A stretch of DNA of 64,000 nucleotides from the NCBI RefSeq assembly GCF_049959315.1, contig NZ_CP188201.1. One strand, written 5' to 3'. This document shows positions 16,850 to 24,368 of the stretch, piece after piece; position 1 is the first letter of the stretch, and every line of letters starts with the position of its first letter. The notes under the pieces are model-generated. The model had not been told where the DNA came from. It saw only the letters and a program-made list of their open reading frames with translations, and did not search any database. The DNA is from Serratia proteamaculans_D. GTDB lineage: Bacteria > Pseudomonadota > Gammaproteobacteria > Enterobacterales > Enterobacteriaceae. Made by a program: the position numbers and the translations under genes.

Positions 16850-16907
16850 CCCTGGAGGGACTTTCCCCTCCCGGGGAAGTCCGTCTCCAGAACACAGGAG
16901 ACTTACC
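16850..16907 (+). promoter_or_regulatory. Switch-like leader module D
   Basis: Arm a1 TGGAGGGACTT (16853-16863) can pair with AAGTCC-G-TCTCCA (16877-16889) with a two-base bulge. The alternative is a2 GTCTCC (16883-16888) with a3 GGAGAC (16897-16902), which includes the AGGAG ribosome site of ATG 16908. A CCC-GGAGGG / CCCTCC-GGG hairpin (16850-16875) is also possible. No T-run here, so control at translation is more likely than termination. Confidence 0.55.
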
Positions 16908-17510
16908 ATGTTGCATTTTGACCCTGCAGAATTGCGCGCTGTTGTCGCTGAAATCCGTGCCAATCAGTGTGTGCTGGTGTTGGCCAAAGACGACGGCGTT
17001 TATCTGATGCCTGCCGTGGGTGAGCGAGACGACACAGGACGTATTAAACACCTGGCGTATGCCGACGGTTGCCATCCCCAAAAGGATGATGCCTGGTATG
17101 AGACGTCCCGGCAGCTTGTCGGCGGCGATGACTTTGGCGAGGAGCTGGCGCTAACCGACAGTTGCATCGAACGAATACTGTCGCAAGGGCATGAACTCTG
17201 GATACACCTGTTACCCGAGACGGTCTATATGCACGTCGCTGCAGTTAACTGGGTTGGTGTCGCCGACTTCCGTTGTATGACCGCCCGCATGCTGCAACTG
17301 GCCGAGGTCCATTACCCGGTCTGTGTCAGCCTGGATGAGTTTAAAAGCTGGCGTGAGCGGGCCATTAACCTGCTGGCCACGGCCTGCCATACCGATTGCA
17401 AGCGGGCAAAGCCCGCCGACCGGGAAGACTATCTGGCCATGTTCGAACGGCTGAAACGGCGTGTTGACACGGTAAACCCGAAAGGGGCGCTGCGTTACCC
17501 CGCTTTCTAA
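16908..17510 (+). CDS. DUF3085 family protein
   Basis: 200 residues. The N-terminal 80 match the DUF3085 (PF11284) pattern as I know it: VVAEIRANQCVLVLAKDDGVYLM, an AYADGCHP element, then LVGGDDFGEEL. The second half is less conserved. DUF3085 genes are typical of conjugative plasmids and islands and are often next to antirestriction genes, as here (ArdC follows after 73 bases). No biochemical role is known. ATG 16908 has AGGAG eight bases upstream. Confidence 0.75.
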   Translation: MLHFDPAELRAVVAEIRANQCVLVLAKDDGVYLMPAVGERDDTGRIKHLAYADGCHPQKDDAWYETSRQLVGGDDFGEELALTDSCIERILSQGHELWIHLLPETVYMHVAAVNWVGVADFRCMTARMLQLAEVHYPVCVSLDEFKSWRERAINLLATACHTDCKRAKPADREDYLAMFERLKRRVDTVNPKGALRYPAF

Positions 17511-17522
17511 CCATTTTTCTGT

Positions 17523-17583
17523 CCCCTGGGGCGTATTCTTCGCTACCAGGGGAGGAATGCGCCTTTTTTACGAGGAGCATTCC
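17523..17583 (+). promoter_or_regulatory. Switch-like leader module E
   Basis: Hairpin CCCCTGG / CCAGGGG (17523-17552). Its loop holds arm a1 GGCGTATTCT (17530-17539), which pairs over ten positions (two wobbles) with a2 GGAATGCGCC (17554-17563); TTTTTT follows directly. The alternative is GGAATGC with a3 GCATTCC (17577-17583), seven bp, ending exactly at ATG 17584 and filling the spacer after GAGGAG. Confidence 0.65.
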
Positions 17584-18591
17584 ATGAAAAAAACATCATC
17601 ACGTCGGCCGGCAAAAGTACGTCGCGAACGTCCCGACTTGTATCAGCAGGTGACGGACAAAATTATTGCCGCCATCGAGACGGGAACGTTGCCCTGGCGC
17701 AAGCCCTGGCGGACCGACAAGGCCCGTGACGCGTCGACGGCCATCATGCCGCAGAACGGCACGACCGGTTACCACTACAGTGGCGTGAATGTGCTGCTGT
17801 TGTGGATGGCCGCGGACGAAAGGGGTTTTCACTCCAATCGCTGGCTCACCTACAAGCAGGCGGAAGCCGTCGGTGGCCATGTGCGTGCCGGCGAAACCGC
17901 GACCCTGGCCGTGGTATTCAAACCCTGGGACAAGCAGGTGGAGGATGCTGACGGCCGGCAGCTGTTTGACGAAGAGGGGGACCCGCTGAAAATGCGAATA
18001 CCCATGCTGAAGCCGTTGTACCTGTTTAACGTTGCCCAGTGCGACAACCTCCCGGAAACCGTTGTTGGCATTACGCCGGCAGAGGAGCCGGAAGAGGATG
18101 GGGCGTTGGTCGATGCGAAAACGCAGGCTCAGGTCAGTGCCCTCGTGGACGCCTGTGGTGTTCGGTTCGAGCAGGTTTACCAGGACAGGGCATTTTACTC
18201 CCCGATCCGTGACCAGATTGTCTTGCCGCAGGTTCAGCAATTTCGTACCGAGGCGGATTACTGGTCGACGTTATTGCATGAACTGGTGCACAGCACCGGT
18301 CATGCAACACGGCTGAACCGGGAGGGGATCACGTCTTCCTCCCGGGCGTTCGGTGACCCGGTGTACGCGTTCGAAGAACTGGTGGCGGAACTGGGCAGTG
18401 CATTTATGTGCGCACAGCTTGGCGTCTTTGGCGACGTACGGCACGACAGCTACCTCGATCATTGGCTCAAGGTATTACGTGAGGATAAGCGCGCGCTGTT
18501 TCGGGCGGCCAAACAGGCCCGTGAGGCGTCAGAGTTTCTGCTGAAGCCCCTGGTGGTACCGGTGATAACAGATCCTGCCGTTGCGGCATGA
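17584..18591 (+). CDS. ardC: ArdC-like antirestriction protein (ssDNA-binding zincin)
   Basis: 335 residues. An N-terminal ssDNA-binding domain (DUF1738/ArcN type, about 10-140; LYQQVTDKIIAAIETGTLPWRKPW) precedes a metallopeptidase-like zincin domain with HELVH (His232, Glu233, His236) and FEELVAELGSAF as third-ligand region. All expected zinc residues are present. ArdC proteins from conjugative plasmids protect incoming DNA from restriction. ATG 17584 has GAGGAG upstream and abuts leader module E. The CbtA-like gene follows so closely that translation is probably coupled. Confidence 0.9.
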   Translation: MKKTSSRRPAKVRRERPDLYQQVTDKIIAAIETGTLPWRKPWRTDKARDASTAIMPQNGTTGYHYSGVNVLLLWMAADERGFHSNRWLTYKQAEAVGGHVRAGETATLAVVFKPWDKQVEDADGRQLFDEEGDPLKMRIPMLKPLYLFNVAQCDNLPETVVGITPAEEPEEDGALVDAKTQAQVSALVDACGVRFEQVYQDRAFYSPIRDQIVLPQVQQFRTEADYWSTLLHELVHSTGHATRLNREGITSSSRAFGDPVYAFEELVAELGSAFMCAQLGVFGDVRHDSYLDHWLKVLREDKRALFRAAKQAREASEFLLKPLVVPVITDPAVAA

Positions 18592-18602
18592 GGAGTCAGG
18601 TG

Positions 18603-18866
18603 ATGACGATTGAACAGTGCTATTGGCAGACCATTGCCGGCAGGTTACTGGCCAAATACTTTGGTCTGACGTTAAACGATACCGATCTGTGTGAAGCAGC
18701 GTGCGTGATGGCTTTGCAGGAAGTAGGTGTGCGGCCGTTTGAGGCGATCAACAACCTGGTGGATAAATACCACCTGGTACGCCTGGGCACCCATCCCTTT
18801 ACCCCATCATCACCCTATCTGCGCCAGGAGGAAGAACTGGGCGTGATCGGTGAGCATGAACTCTAA
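18603..18866 (+). CDS. Short CbtA/YeeV-like toxin-family protein
   Basis: 87 residues from ATG 18603 (AGGAG nearby); an ATG at 18588 would overlap the ardC stop. The segment LLAKYFGLTLNDTDL then EVGVRPFEAINNLVDKYHLVRL closely follows the core of the CbtA/YeeV toxin family (LLxxxYGLTLNDTxF ... GISLCDAVNFLVEKYxLVR). E. coli CbtA is about 124 residues and inhibits FtsZ and MreB; this protein lacks the C-terminal third and no CbeA/YeeU-type antitoxin gene is near. It may be a non-toxic domain version. Family assignment fairly sure, toxicity not. Confidence 0.7.
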   Translation: MTIEQCYWQTIAGRLLAKYFGLTLNDTDLCEAACVMALQEVGVRPFEAINNLVDKYHLVRLGTHPFTPSSPYLRQEEELGVIGEHEL

Positions 18867-18917
18867 CGGCAGGGCAGTACCCTTGTCCTGGCCATCATGA
18901 TTTAACACCTAACCCAT

Positions 18918-18982
18918 CGGGGGAGACTTTCCCCCGTAGGGGAAAGTCTCCTCTTTTTTCTTGTAAGAAGAGGAGAACTACT
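18918..18982 (+). promoter_or_regulatory. Switch-like leader module F
   Basis: Perfect 13-bp hairpin GGAGACTTTCCCC / GGGGAAAGTCTCC (18922-18951, loop CGTA), followed by TCTTTTTTC. It excludes the alternative pairing TCTCCTCTT (18947-18955) with AAGAGGAGA (18968-18976), which contains the AGGAG ribosome site of ATG 18983. A third option is CGGGGG / CCCCCG (18918-18936). The strongest of the modules, and a convincing attenuator or translation switch. Confidence 0.7.
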
Positions 18983-19906
18983 ATGTCAAATTGGTGCACC
19001 AATCGTCTGGTCATCACGGGCCAATCCGTTTTTGTGGATGAACTGCAGCAATGGGTGAATGGCCATGTTGTGCCTGACTACCGTCATGCCATTCAGCAGA
19101 GCTGCCGGCTGTTCCTGGCCGGGTGCGGCGGCATACTGAAGCCGGCCACGACAAAACCCGGTGTTTACGTGTCCTATCCGGGCTTATTAACGCATCCGGG
19201 TATCGCATCACCTCAGAACCTGGCCTTTGAACACTGGTTCGGGTTGCTGAAGGTGGATGTCCCGTTAACGGCTGAGAGCATTCGCTTGATTGAGCGTCTG
19301 TATCGCCAGTCGGGTATTGACGCCGTGAAATGGGAGAACATCCCCAACGTCGCGAAGGAGCGTATGGCGGATGTGCTGTCTCGCCAGTATGCGGATTGGT
19401 TCGGTCTGGTGGGAGTGAGCCCTGACATCGATGCCGGCAGCTGTTGGGAGCGTTTGGGCATGATGCCTGAGTATACCGCACCGTGCGATATGCTGATGCT
19501 GATCCCGACGCGCCTGGCTACCGAGCTGAATGGTTCAGGCGCACTGTTACGTGATGTGCCGACCACGGCCGAGCTCTATGGTCGACAGTACGGCGTCGAA
19601 TGGCCATCAGGCCAGAATGTCGGTTGTGTTCGGGATGGCATCAACACGTTGACTGTTCACTTTGATTCCCCGTGGTACCCGCCAGCCGGCGAGGTTATCG
19701 GGACAGTGTCGGATCTGTTCAGTTGCCAGGTGGAACATACCTGGTATATGCCCGATGCGAAACGCAGTGGTTACGATCGCTACGACCGCGGCGAGCATGT
19801 CGACGGCGGACGAATAGCGGCTGAGGTCGAGGTCGGTGAAGTGATCCACCTGACCTACGCCGACAAGGATTCCGTGCCGTTGTCATCCAATTCAGCAGTT
19901 GGCTAA
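18983..19906 (+). CDS. DUF1281 (YubB-like ferredoxin-fold) protein
   Basis: 307 residues. It opens with MSNWCTNRLVITG, the hallmark start of the DUF1281/YubB family of plasmid and island proteins, and has the C-terminal aromatic-rich region (TVHFDSPWYPP) of that family. Cytoplasmic, function unknown. ATG 18983 has AGGAG in the a3 arm of module F. It is the last intact gene of the block; the following module G has no gene behind it. Confidence 0.8.
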   Translation: MSNWCTNRLVITGQSVFVDELQQWVNGHVVPDYRHAIQQSCRLFLAGCGGILKPATTKPGVYVSYPGLLTHPGIASPQNLAFEHWFGLLKVDVPLTAESIRLIERLYRQSGIDAVKWENIPNVAKERMADVLSRQYADWFGLVGVSPDIDAGSCWERLGMMPEYTAPCDMLMLIPTRLATELNGSGALLRDVPTTAELYGRQYGVEWPSGQNVGCVRDGINTLTVHFDSPWYPPAGEVIGTVSDLFSCQVEHTWYMPDAKRSGYDRYDRGEHVDGGRIAAEVEVGEVIHLTYADKDSVPLSSNSAVG

Positions 19907-19937
19907 TCACCGAGTTTTGTTATCGCATTAACCTATG

Positions 19938-19985
19938 GCCACCGATGTTCGGTGGTCTTTTTTCCCGTAGGGGGAGATCACCATA
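19938..19985 (+). promoter_or_regulatory. Orphan switch-like leader module G with lost start codon
   Basis: Hairpin GCCACCGA / TCGGTGGT (19938-19956) followed by TTTTTT, then GGGGGAG and a3 GATCACC (19976-19982), which can pair with GGTGGTC (19951-19957). In other modules the start codon follows the a3 arm directly; here the triplet is ATA (19983-19985). The frame beyond runs only about 35 codons. The module therefore looks like a leader whose gene was lost by mutation or deletion. Confidence 0.55.
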
Positions 19986-20072
19986 CGGACGTTTACTAAG
20001 GCACAAAAAAATTCAGCGGTCTCTTTGGTCAAACACTATGTCTTCATCTGTTGTAACAGCGGCGATACTGCC

Positions 20073-20339
20073 TTACTTATTGATTGAAGCCTGTTCTTTA
20101 CGCAGAAGCTCCCAATAGATAAGGCATAATTTAGTGATTTTGGTGGCTTTCATTGTTTTCGATTTATCTCCATTTATCGAGTAAACCGCGTTAAGCAGGG
20201 GGTAAAGCACTGCGCCGGGTTCAATTATGTGATCAGTCTTGGTTCGCGCAATGAGGGTTAGCTCACCTGAGTTCAGCACTAGAGCGTATGAGTAATCTGA
20301 GTTTTTTAAAGGAATACTATCAATCACAAGCCATTGCAA
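20073..20339 (-). CDS. Hypothetical protein, 88 aa
   Basis: 88 residues from a TTG start with GAGGTGA six bases upstream. No signal or membrane segment and no domain recognised; the C-terminus is lysine-rich and helical (MKATKITKLCLIYWELLRKEQ). Orientation is opposite to the ArdC block and the sequence is more AT-rich, so it lies on the far side of a junction in the mosaic. Support is the ribosome site and frame length only. Confidence 0.4.
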   Translation of the reverse strand: MQWLVIDSIPLKNSDYSYALVLNSGELTLIARTKTDHIIEPGAVLYPLLNAVYSINGDKSKTMKATKITKLCLIYWELLRKEQASINK

Positions 20340-20602
20340 AGGTCACCTCGGCAGAAATCCCACATTGAATTTAGAGAAATGAATGGATGCAGTGCATAAT
20401 TTTTTGTACTCACCGTAAACGTGTCTGCTTTAATTTACGCCCCCACTCTGAGATAATTGGGGGGCAGGGCGAGGAATGATTTCAATAGGGGAGTGCTGCC
20501 ATTTTTCAACAGATCACCATAGCAGGAATTGAGATTTTCCTGTTGCCCAACATCAGATTAATACGGAGGGTTCAATCAGATATACACCCCTCGCCAAACA
20601 TA

Positions 20603-21541
20603 CTATTTACTTATTGAGATACAGTTATTAATTTGTTCATTCATACTATCCAGTAGCTGAAAACGGCGCCGATATTCCGCTCGTTTTTTACTTGGGATAT
20701 TTTCCAGCATCTTCCGTTCTGGCCATATGGGCAAATTCCAAACCCGTTTGTTCATCTTTACCCCCCCTAGCGATTCCCAGAATTCGTCATAGCTTGCGCG
20801 GAAATGATGCCCTTTACTCCAACGGTAGCGCAGCGCACGGAAAACATGTCCATCGTTGCTGACGCCATAAATGGTGCTGATAGAAGTGCGGGCAACCAGT
20901 AGCCAAATAAACTCCATCAGGATCCTCTTTGGGAAAAGCCCGTGGCAGGCACGTGTTGCGTCTTTGATGACATCGTGCGCAACATCCCGTCTTGGTCCCT
21001 GTAGACCGCCGATCACCAGGACCCACTTTGCCTTTACCTGCATAACACTAAACGTAAGGCTAGCCAGCAACCTATCGTTGTTATCACGCAGCCATAGTGT
21101 CGCTTCCCCTTCGCGTTCGGCTTTATGCGCGCTGGATGCTGAAAGCGTGAAACACGCTTCATCTTTCCCTGCTAATTGCAGCAGCATAACTTCATCGGGG
21201 GAGGTAAATGCCCTGATGAGTCGAGGGGCCGACAGCGAGTCGATATAGTGATAATAATCGACGATTGCTGCGGCGCGCTGGCCCGCATTTAACCCTAAAA
21301 TTAAATACTGACGGTGTGGTTTACTTGGCAGAGTAATCTGCGCGTTTAACAGATATTCAAAATCAGTGCGTTTTGAAAGGTTTTTCAGCATGTGCCGTGT
21401 CGGACCGTAATATAACGCCGTTCTTATCATAAACTTGAAACGGTAGTTTTTTTTCTTCCAGATGTCTCCGGGAGTTAGTCGCCCTGTAATGAGGTCAAAA
21501 ATAATATGAGTGCGAGATGTTGAAAGTTTTTCATGTTTCAT
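20603..21541 (-). CDS. VirK/YbjX family protein (DUF535)
   Basis: 312 residues of normal length for the family. Characteristic parts are LILGLNAGQRAAAIVDYYHYID near the middle, LVIGGLQGPRR, and the ISTIYGVSNDGHVFRALRYRWSKGHHFRASYDEFWESLGG block, which I recognise from VirK/YbjX. In Salmonella and Shigella relatives these proteins affect envelope stress resistance and virulence and are PhoP-controlled; the molecular role is unsettled. The gene stands alone with long AT-rich flanks, a typical late addition to an island. Confidence 0.8.
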   Translation of the reverse strand: MKHEKLSTSRTHIIFDLITGRLTPGDIWKKKNYRFKFMIRTALYYGPTRHMLKNLSKRTDFEYLLNAQITLPSKPHRQYLILGLNAGQRAAAIVDYYHYIDSLSAPRLIRAFTSPDEVMLLQLAGKDEACFTLSASSAHKAEREGEATLWLRDNNDRLLASLTFSVMQVKAKWVLVIGGLQGPRRDVAHDVIKDATRACHGLFPKRILMEFIWLLVARTSISTIYGVSNDGHVFRALRYRWSKGHHFRASYDEFWESLGGVKMNKRVWNLPIWPERKMLENIPSKKRAEYRRRFQLLDSMNEQINNCISISK

Positions 21542-21862
21542 GAAATCGATACTTCTCCAAACATTATTGAAGGTTATGATTAGAAATTATTTAAATCACA
21601 TGCCAATTAATTTCTTTTCATACAACAGATATAAGGAATTATTAATATGAATAGTGATGTAATTCACCCAACATAAAACAGATGGATAAAATAACTGAAA
21701 ATTTCAAAAAAACACGTAATTTTATGGGGCGTCCGACATATGAAAGCGCTGGAAAAAAATTATTCTATTGATATTTATATTGCGAGATTAAAATTACATT
21801 GATTGCGTGCCGTTAAAGCTAGCGGTGTATGAACATAGCCACGCATTCTACCTGCCCAATAC
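21542..21862. other. AT-rich upstream region of the VirK-like gene
   Basis: About 320 bases with no gene. Strongly AT-rich, as expected for an H-NS-silenced, horizontally gained locus. I looked for a PhoP box (paired TGTTTA) and found no convincing one. The promoter of the VirK-like gene must be here. Confidence 0.4.
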
Positions 21863-21894
21863 ACACAAAAACCGGATAAGTCCGGTTTTTGTGT
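21863..21894 (-). terminator. Strong bidirectional terminator
   Basis: Perfect 14-bp stem ACACAAAAACCGGA / TCCGGTTTTTGTGT with loop TAAG. It lies 11 bases beyond the stop of the SDR gene and, being A-rich on one side and T-rich on the other, can act on both strands. Confidence 0.85.
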
Positions 21895-21905
21895 CGTATC
21901 GTTGT

Positions 21906-22736
21906 TTAGTCTTTAAAGTCTGTCGAGAGGGACAGCGCTTTCCATTCGGCTAATTCAGCATCCACAAAGCGATGCTTCTCGCCGATCCGAGCTACCGTAT
22001 CACTGCCCAAAGCTAGGCGCTGAGGAGGGTTAGGCGCATTAACCAGAGTCAATATGGCTTCGGCAAACCTCACTGGATCACCAGGCTGAGCGTGATTAGC
22101 TCCCTCGGCAAAGCGCCGCATTTTCCCGACGGTATCGTCGTAGTCTGACAGCTCCAGTGCAGTCTTGATCAAAGACTGCTCATCAAGGAAATCGGTGCGA
22201 AAGAAACCTGGTTCAACTACCGTCGCATGGATACCCAAGGGGGCCAACTCTTGGTGAAGTGCTTCGGTGATGCCCTCCACGGCAAACTTGGTGGAGCCGT
22301 AAACCCCCCAGCCAACATAGGCTTGATACCCGCCGACAGAGGAAATGTTGATGATGTGGCCGCTACGTTGGCGGCGCATGTGTGGTAGTACAGCACGGGT
22401 TACATTCAGCACGCCAAAGACATTAGTGGCGAACAGACTCTCCGTTTCTCGAGCACTGGTTTCCTCAACCGCGCCCAGAACACCAAAACCAGCGTTATTG
22501 ATAACGACGTCAATCTGGCCAAAACGCTTGATACCTTCAGCAACAGCCTGATGTGATTCTTCTTCGCTGGTGACATCCAGTCTTACTGCTAGCAGGTTTG
22601 GGTGGTCGCCCAAGCGATCAGTGATGTCTTTTGGCTTGCGAGCGGTAGCGATGACTGAGTCTCCCGCACGCAGGGCATGTTCTGCGATGAGTGTGCCAAA
22701 TCCACGGGATGCTCCAGTAATGAACCAAGTACGCAT
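21906..22736 (-). CDS. SDR-family oxidoreductase
   Basis: 276 residues. N-terminal TGASRGFG is the TGxxxGxG cofactor motif, NNAG follows near residue 86, and the catalytic set is NISS with a later YGSTK (Tyr-x-x-x-Lys). Classical short-chain dehydrogenase with length slightly above average. The start at 22736 is set by AGGAGG-type sequence just upstream; a longer frame reaches 22808 but has no such site. Substrate unknown. It is divergent from a LysR-type gene, which is probably its regulator, about 130 bases away. Confidence 0.9.
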   Translation of the reverse strand: MRTWFITGASRGFGTLIAEHALRAGDSVIATARKPKDITDRLGDHPNLLAVRLDVTSEEESHQAVAEGIKRFGQIDVVINNAGFGVLGAVEETSARETESLFATNVFGVLNVTRAVLPHMRRQRSGHIINISSVGGYQAYVGWGVYGSTKFAVEGITEALHQELAPLGIHATVVEPGFFRTDFLDEQSLIKTALELSDYDDTVGKMRRFAEGANHAQPGDPVRFAEAILTLVNAPNPPQRLALGSDTVARIGEKHRFVDAELAEWKALSLSTDFKD

Positions 22737-22866
22737 TTCAACTCCTCCTGTCAGCGATCCGTTCGGTGTCGCCAAGTCTTCTTGATGGGTTGACACAACT
22801 GTACACATTCATTACTAATGTGTTAATACCACTAATTTGACATTGCTTTGTGAAAATGGCTCATAT

Positions 22867-23757
22867 ATGAAAGCACCATCGCCAGCTGACCTGTCGATAT
22901 TTTTGAGTATCGCTCAACATCTAAACCTAAGCAGGGCAGCAATAGATCTTGGCCTCACCCCTTCAGCCTTGAGCCATTCTTTGCGTGTACTGGAGAATCG
23001 CCTTGGCGTGCGGCTGTTCAATCGTACGACGCGTAGCGTGGCATTGACCGAAGCCGGAGACAGGCTATACACCCGCCTGAGACCTGCATTCCGAGATATT
23101 GATGATGCTCTCGAAGACCTCAATAGCTTTCGCGACAAGCCTTCAGGCAGTTTGCGCATAACCGCAAGTCGCCAGGCTTGCGAATTGGTGCTTCTCCCAA
23201 TAATTAGCCCGTTTCTACAGCAGTATCCGGATATCCGGCTGGAGATCGTCGAAAGCGATGCTTTCGTCGATGTAGTAGCTGAGGGATTTGATGCAGGAGT
23301 ACGCTTCAGTAATCGACTGGACGCAGACATGGTGTCTTTGGAAATTGGCCCGAACCTGCGATCTGTTGTCGTGGGGTCACCCAAGTTTTTCGAGCTTCAC
23401 GGTGTCCCACAAAAACCTGAAGATTTGCAGCGTATTCCCTGCATTCGCCATCGATTTCCCAGTGGGACAATTTATCGCTGGGAATTCGAGCGTGGGGGGA
23501 TCACCCAAGAAATTGAAGTTAACGGCTCACTTACCCTAGGTGACGTCAGTCTGATGCTCAGGCCGGCTATACAGGGGCTGGGATTGGCTTATGTCTTCGA
23601 AGACATGGCGACTCGATATCTGGCTGAAGGGAGTTTGATCCAGGTTTTGGCCGATTGGTGTCCATACTATCCAGGACTACATTTGTATTACCCGGGCCGG
23701 CGACATGTACCTGCTCCGTTAAAGGCTTTCATTGATTTTGCCCGCACGACCCGCTAG
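22867..23757 (+). CDS. LysR-family transcriptional regulator
   Basis: 296 residues. Winged helix-turn-helix at the N-terminus (SRAAIDLGLTPSALSHSLRVLE then LGVRLFNRTTRSVALTEAG) followed by a LysR substrate-binding domain; the closest known style is the AaeR/DmlR-like group that controls neighbouring oxidoreductases. ATG 22867 is preferred; the frame extends to 22837. Its divergent arrangement with the SDR gene is the classical LysR layout, so it probably regulates that gene and itself. Confidence 0.9.
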   Translation: MKAPSPADLSIFLSIAQHLNLSRAAIDLGLTPSALSHSLRVLENRLGVRLFNRTTRSVALTEAGDRLYTRLRPAFRDIDDALEDLNSFRDKPSGSLRITASRQACELVLLPIISPFLQQYPDIRLEIVESDAFVDVVAEGFDAGVRFSNRLDADMVSLEIGPNLRSVVVGSPKFFELHGVPQKPEDLQRIPCIRHRFPSGTIYRWEFERGGITQEIEVNGSLTLGDVSLMLRPAIQGLGLAYVFEDMATRYLAEGSLIQVLADWCPYYPGLHLYYPGRRHVPAPLKAFIDFARTTR

Positions 23758-23990
23758 TTAAGGAAGCAATAGTGCGCTATTTGAGAGGAAGCTAACCACT
23801 GTTTCACTCCTTGTTATCGGCGTTTTAATCACTCTTCCTTTCTTCTGAATACGAAGTTCACGAAGACAACTACTAACCTAGTGATACGCAGAGTGCGGTG
23901 TGATTTTTTTGTTAAAATTGACTCCGGCCTGTAAATTAATGTAAAAGAATTATCGTTAAAGTGTTTTGCTAATTTACATAAGGAATAGTT

Positions 23991-24278
23991 ATGAAGAAGT
24001 TGCTTGCCACTGTAGTTCTCGCAATGGTTGTTACTGGCTGTGCTCAGCAAACATTTATTGTAAAAAATGACGTAGCGATAACACCAAAACAGATCACTAC
24101 TCACCACTTCTTTGTGGCCGGTATTGGTCAGAAGAAAACTATTGATGCTGCCGCTGTTTGTGGTGGGGCTGACAAAGTTGTCCGTACAGAAGTACAGCAA
24201 ACCTTCGTTAATGGGTTGCTTGGATTTGTGACCTTTGGCATCTACGCTCCGCGTGAAGCTCGAGTATATTGCTCATAA
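23991..24278 (+). CDS. bor: Bor-family lipoprotein
   Basis: 95 residues. Signal with lipobox VVTGC at about residue 17, then QQTFIVKNDV, HHFFVAGIGQKKTIDAAAVCGGADKVVRTE and QQTFVNGLLGFVTFGIYAPREARVYCS, which follows phage lambda Bor and its chromosomal relative Iss almost throughout. Bor is an outer-membrane lipoprotein expressed from prophages that raises serum survival. AAGGAAT precedes the ATG. No other phage gene lies nearby, so this is a stand-alone accessory gene with its own terminator. Confidence 0.93.
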   Translation: MKKLLATVVLAMVVTGCAQQTFIVKNDVAITPKQITTHHFFVAGIGQKKTIDAAAVCGGADKVVRTEVQQTFVNGLLGFVTFGIYAPREARVYCS

Positions 24279-24295
24279 TCATTTTTCTGTAAACT

Positions 24296-24319
24296 AAGCC
24301 TGCTTAATGCAGGCTTTTT
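24296..24319 (+). terminator. Terminator after the Bor gene
   Basis: Eight-bp stem AAGCCTGC / GCAGGCTT with loop TTAAT, running into TTTTTA. It begins 18 bases after the stop codon. Confidence 0.85.
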
Positions 24320-24368
24320 ATTATTTCCACTTGATATTAGACATTTAAAAGTTGTATTACACGCGGAA

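Noticed and set aside
21542..21780. PhoP box upstream of the VirK-like gene
   Set aside because: No pair of TGTTTA-like half-sites at 11-bp spacing.
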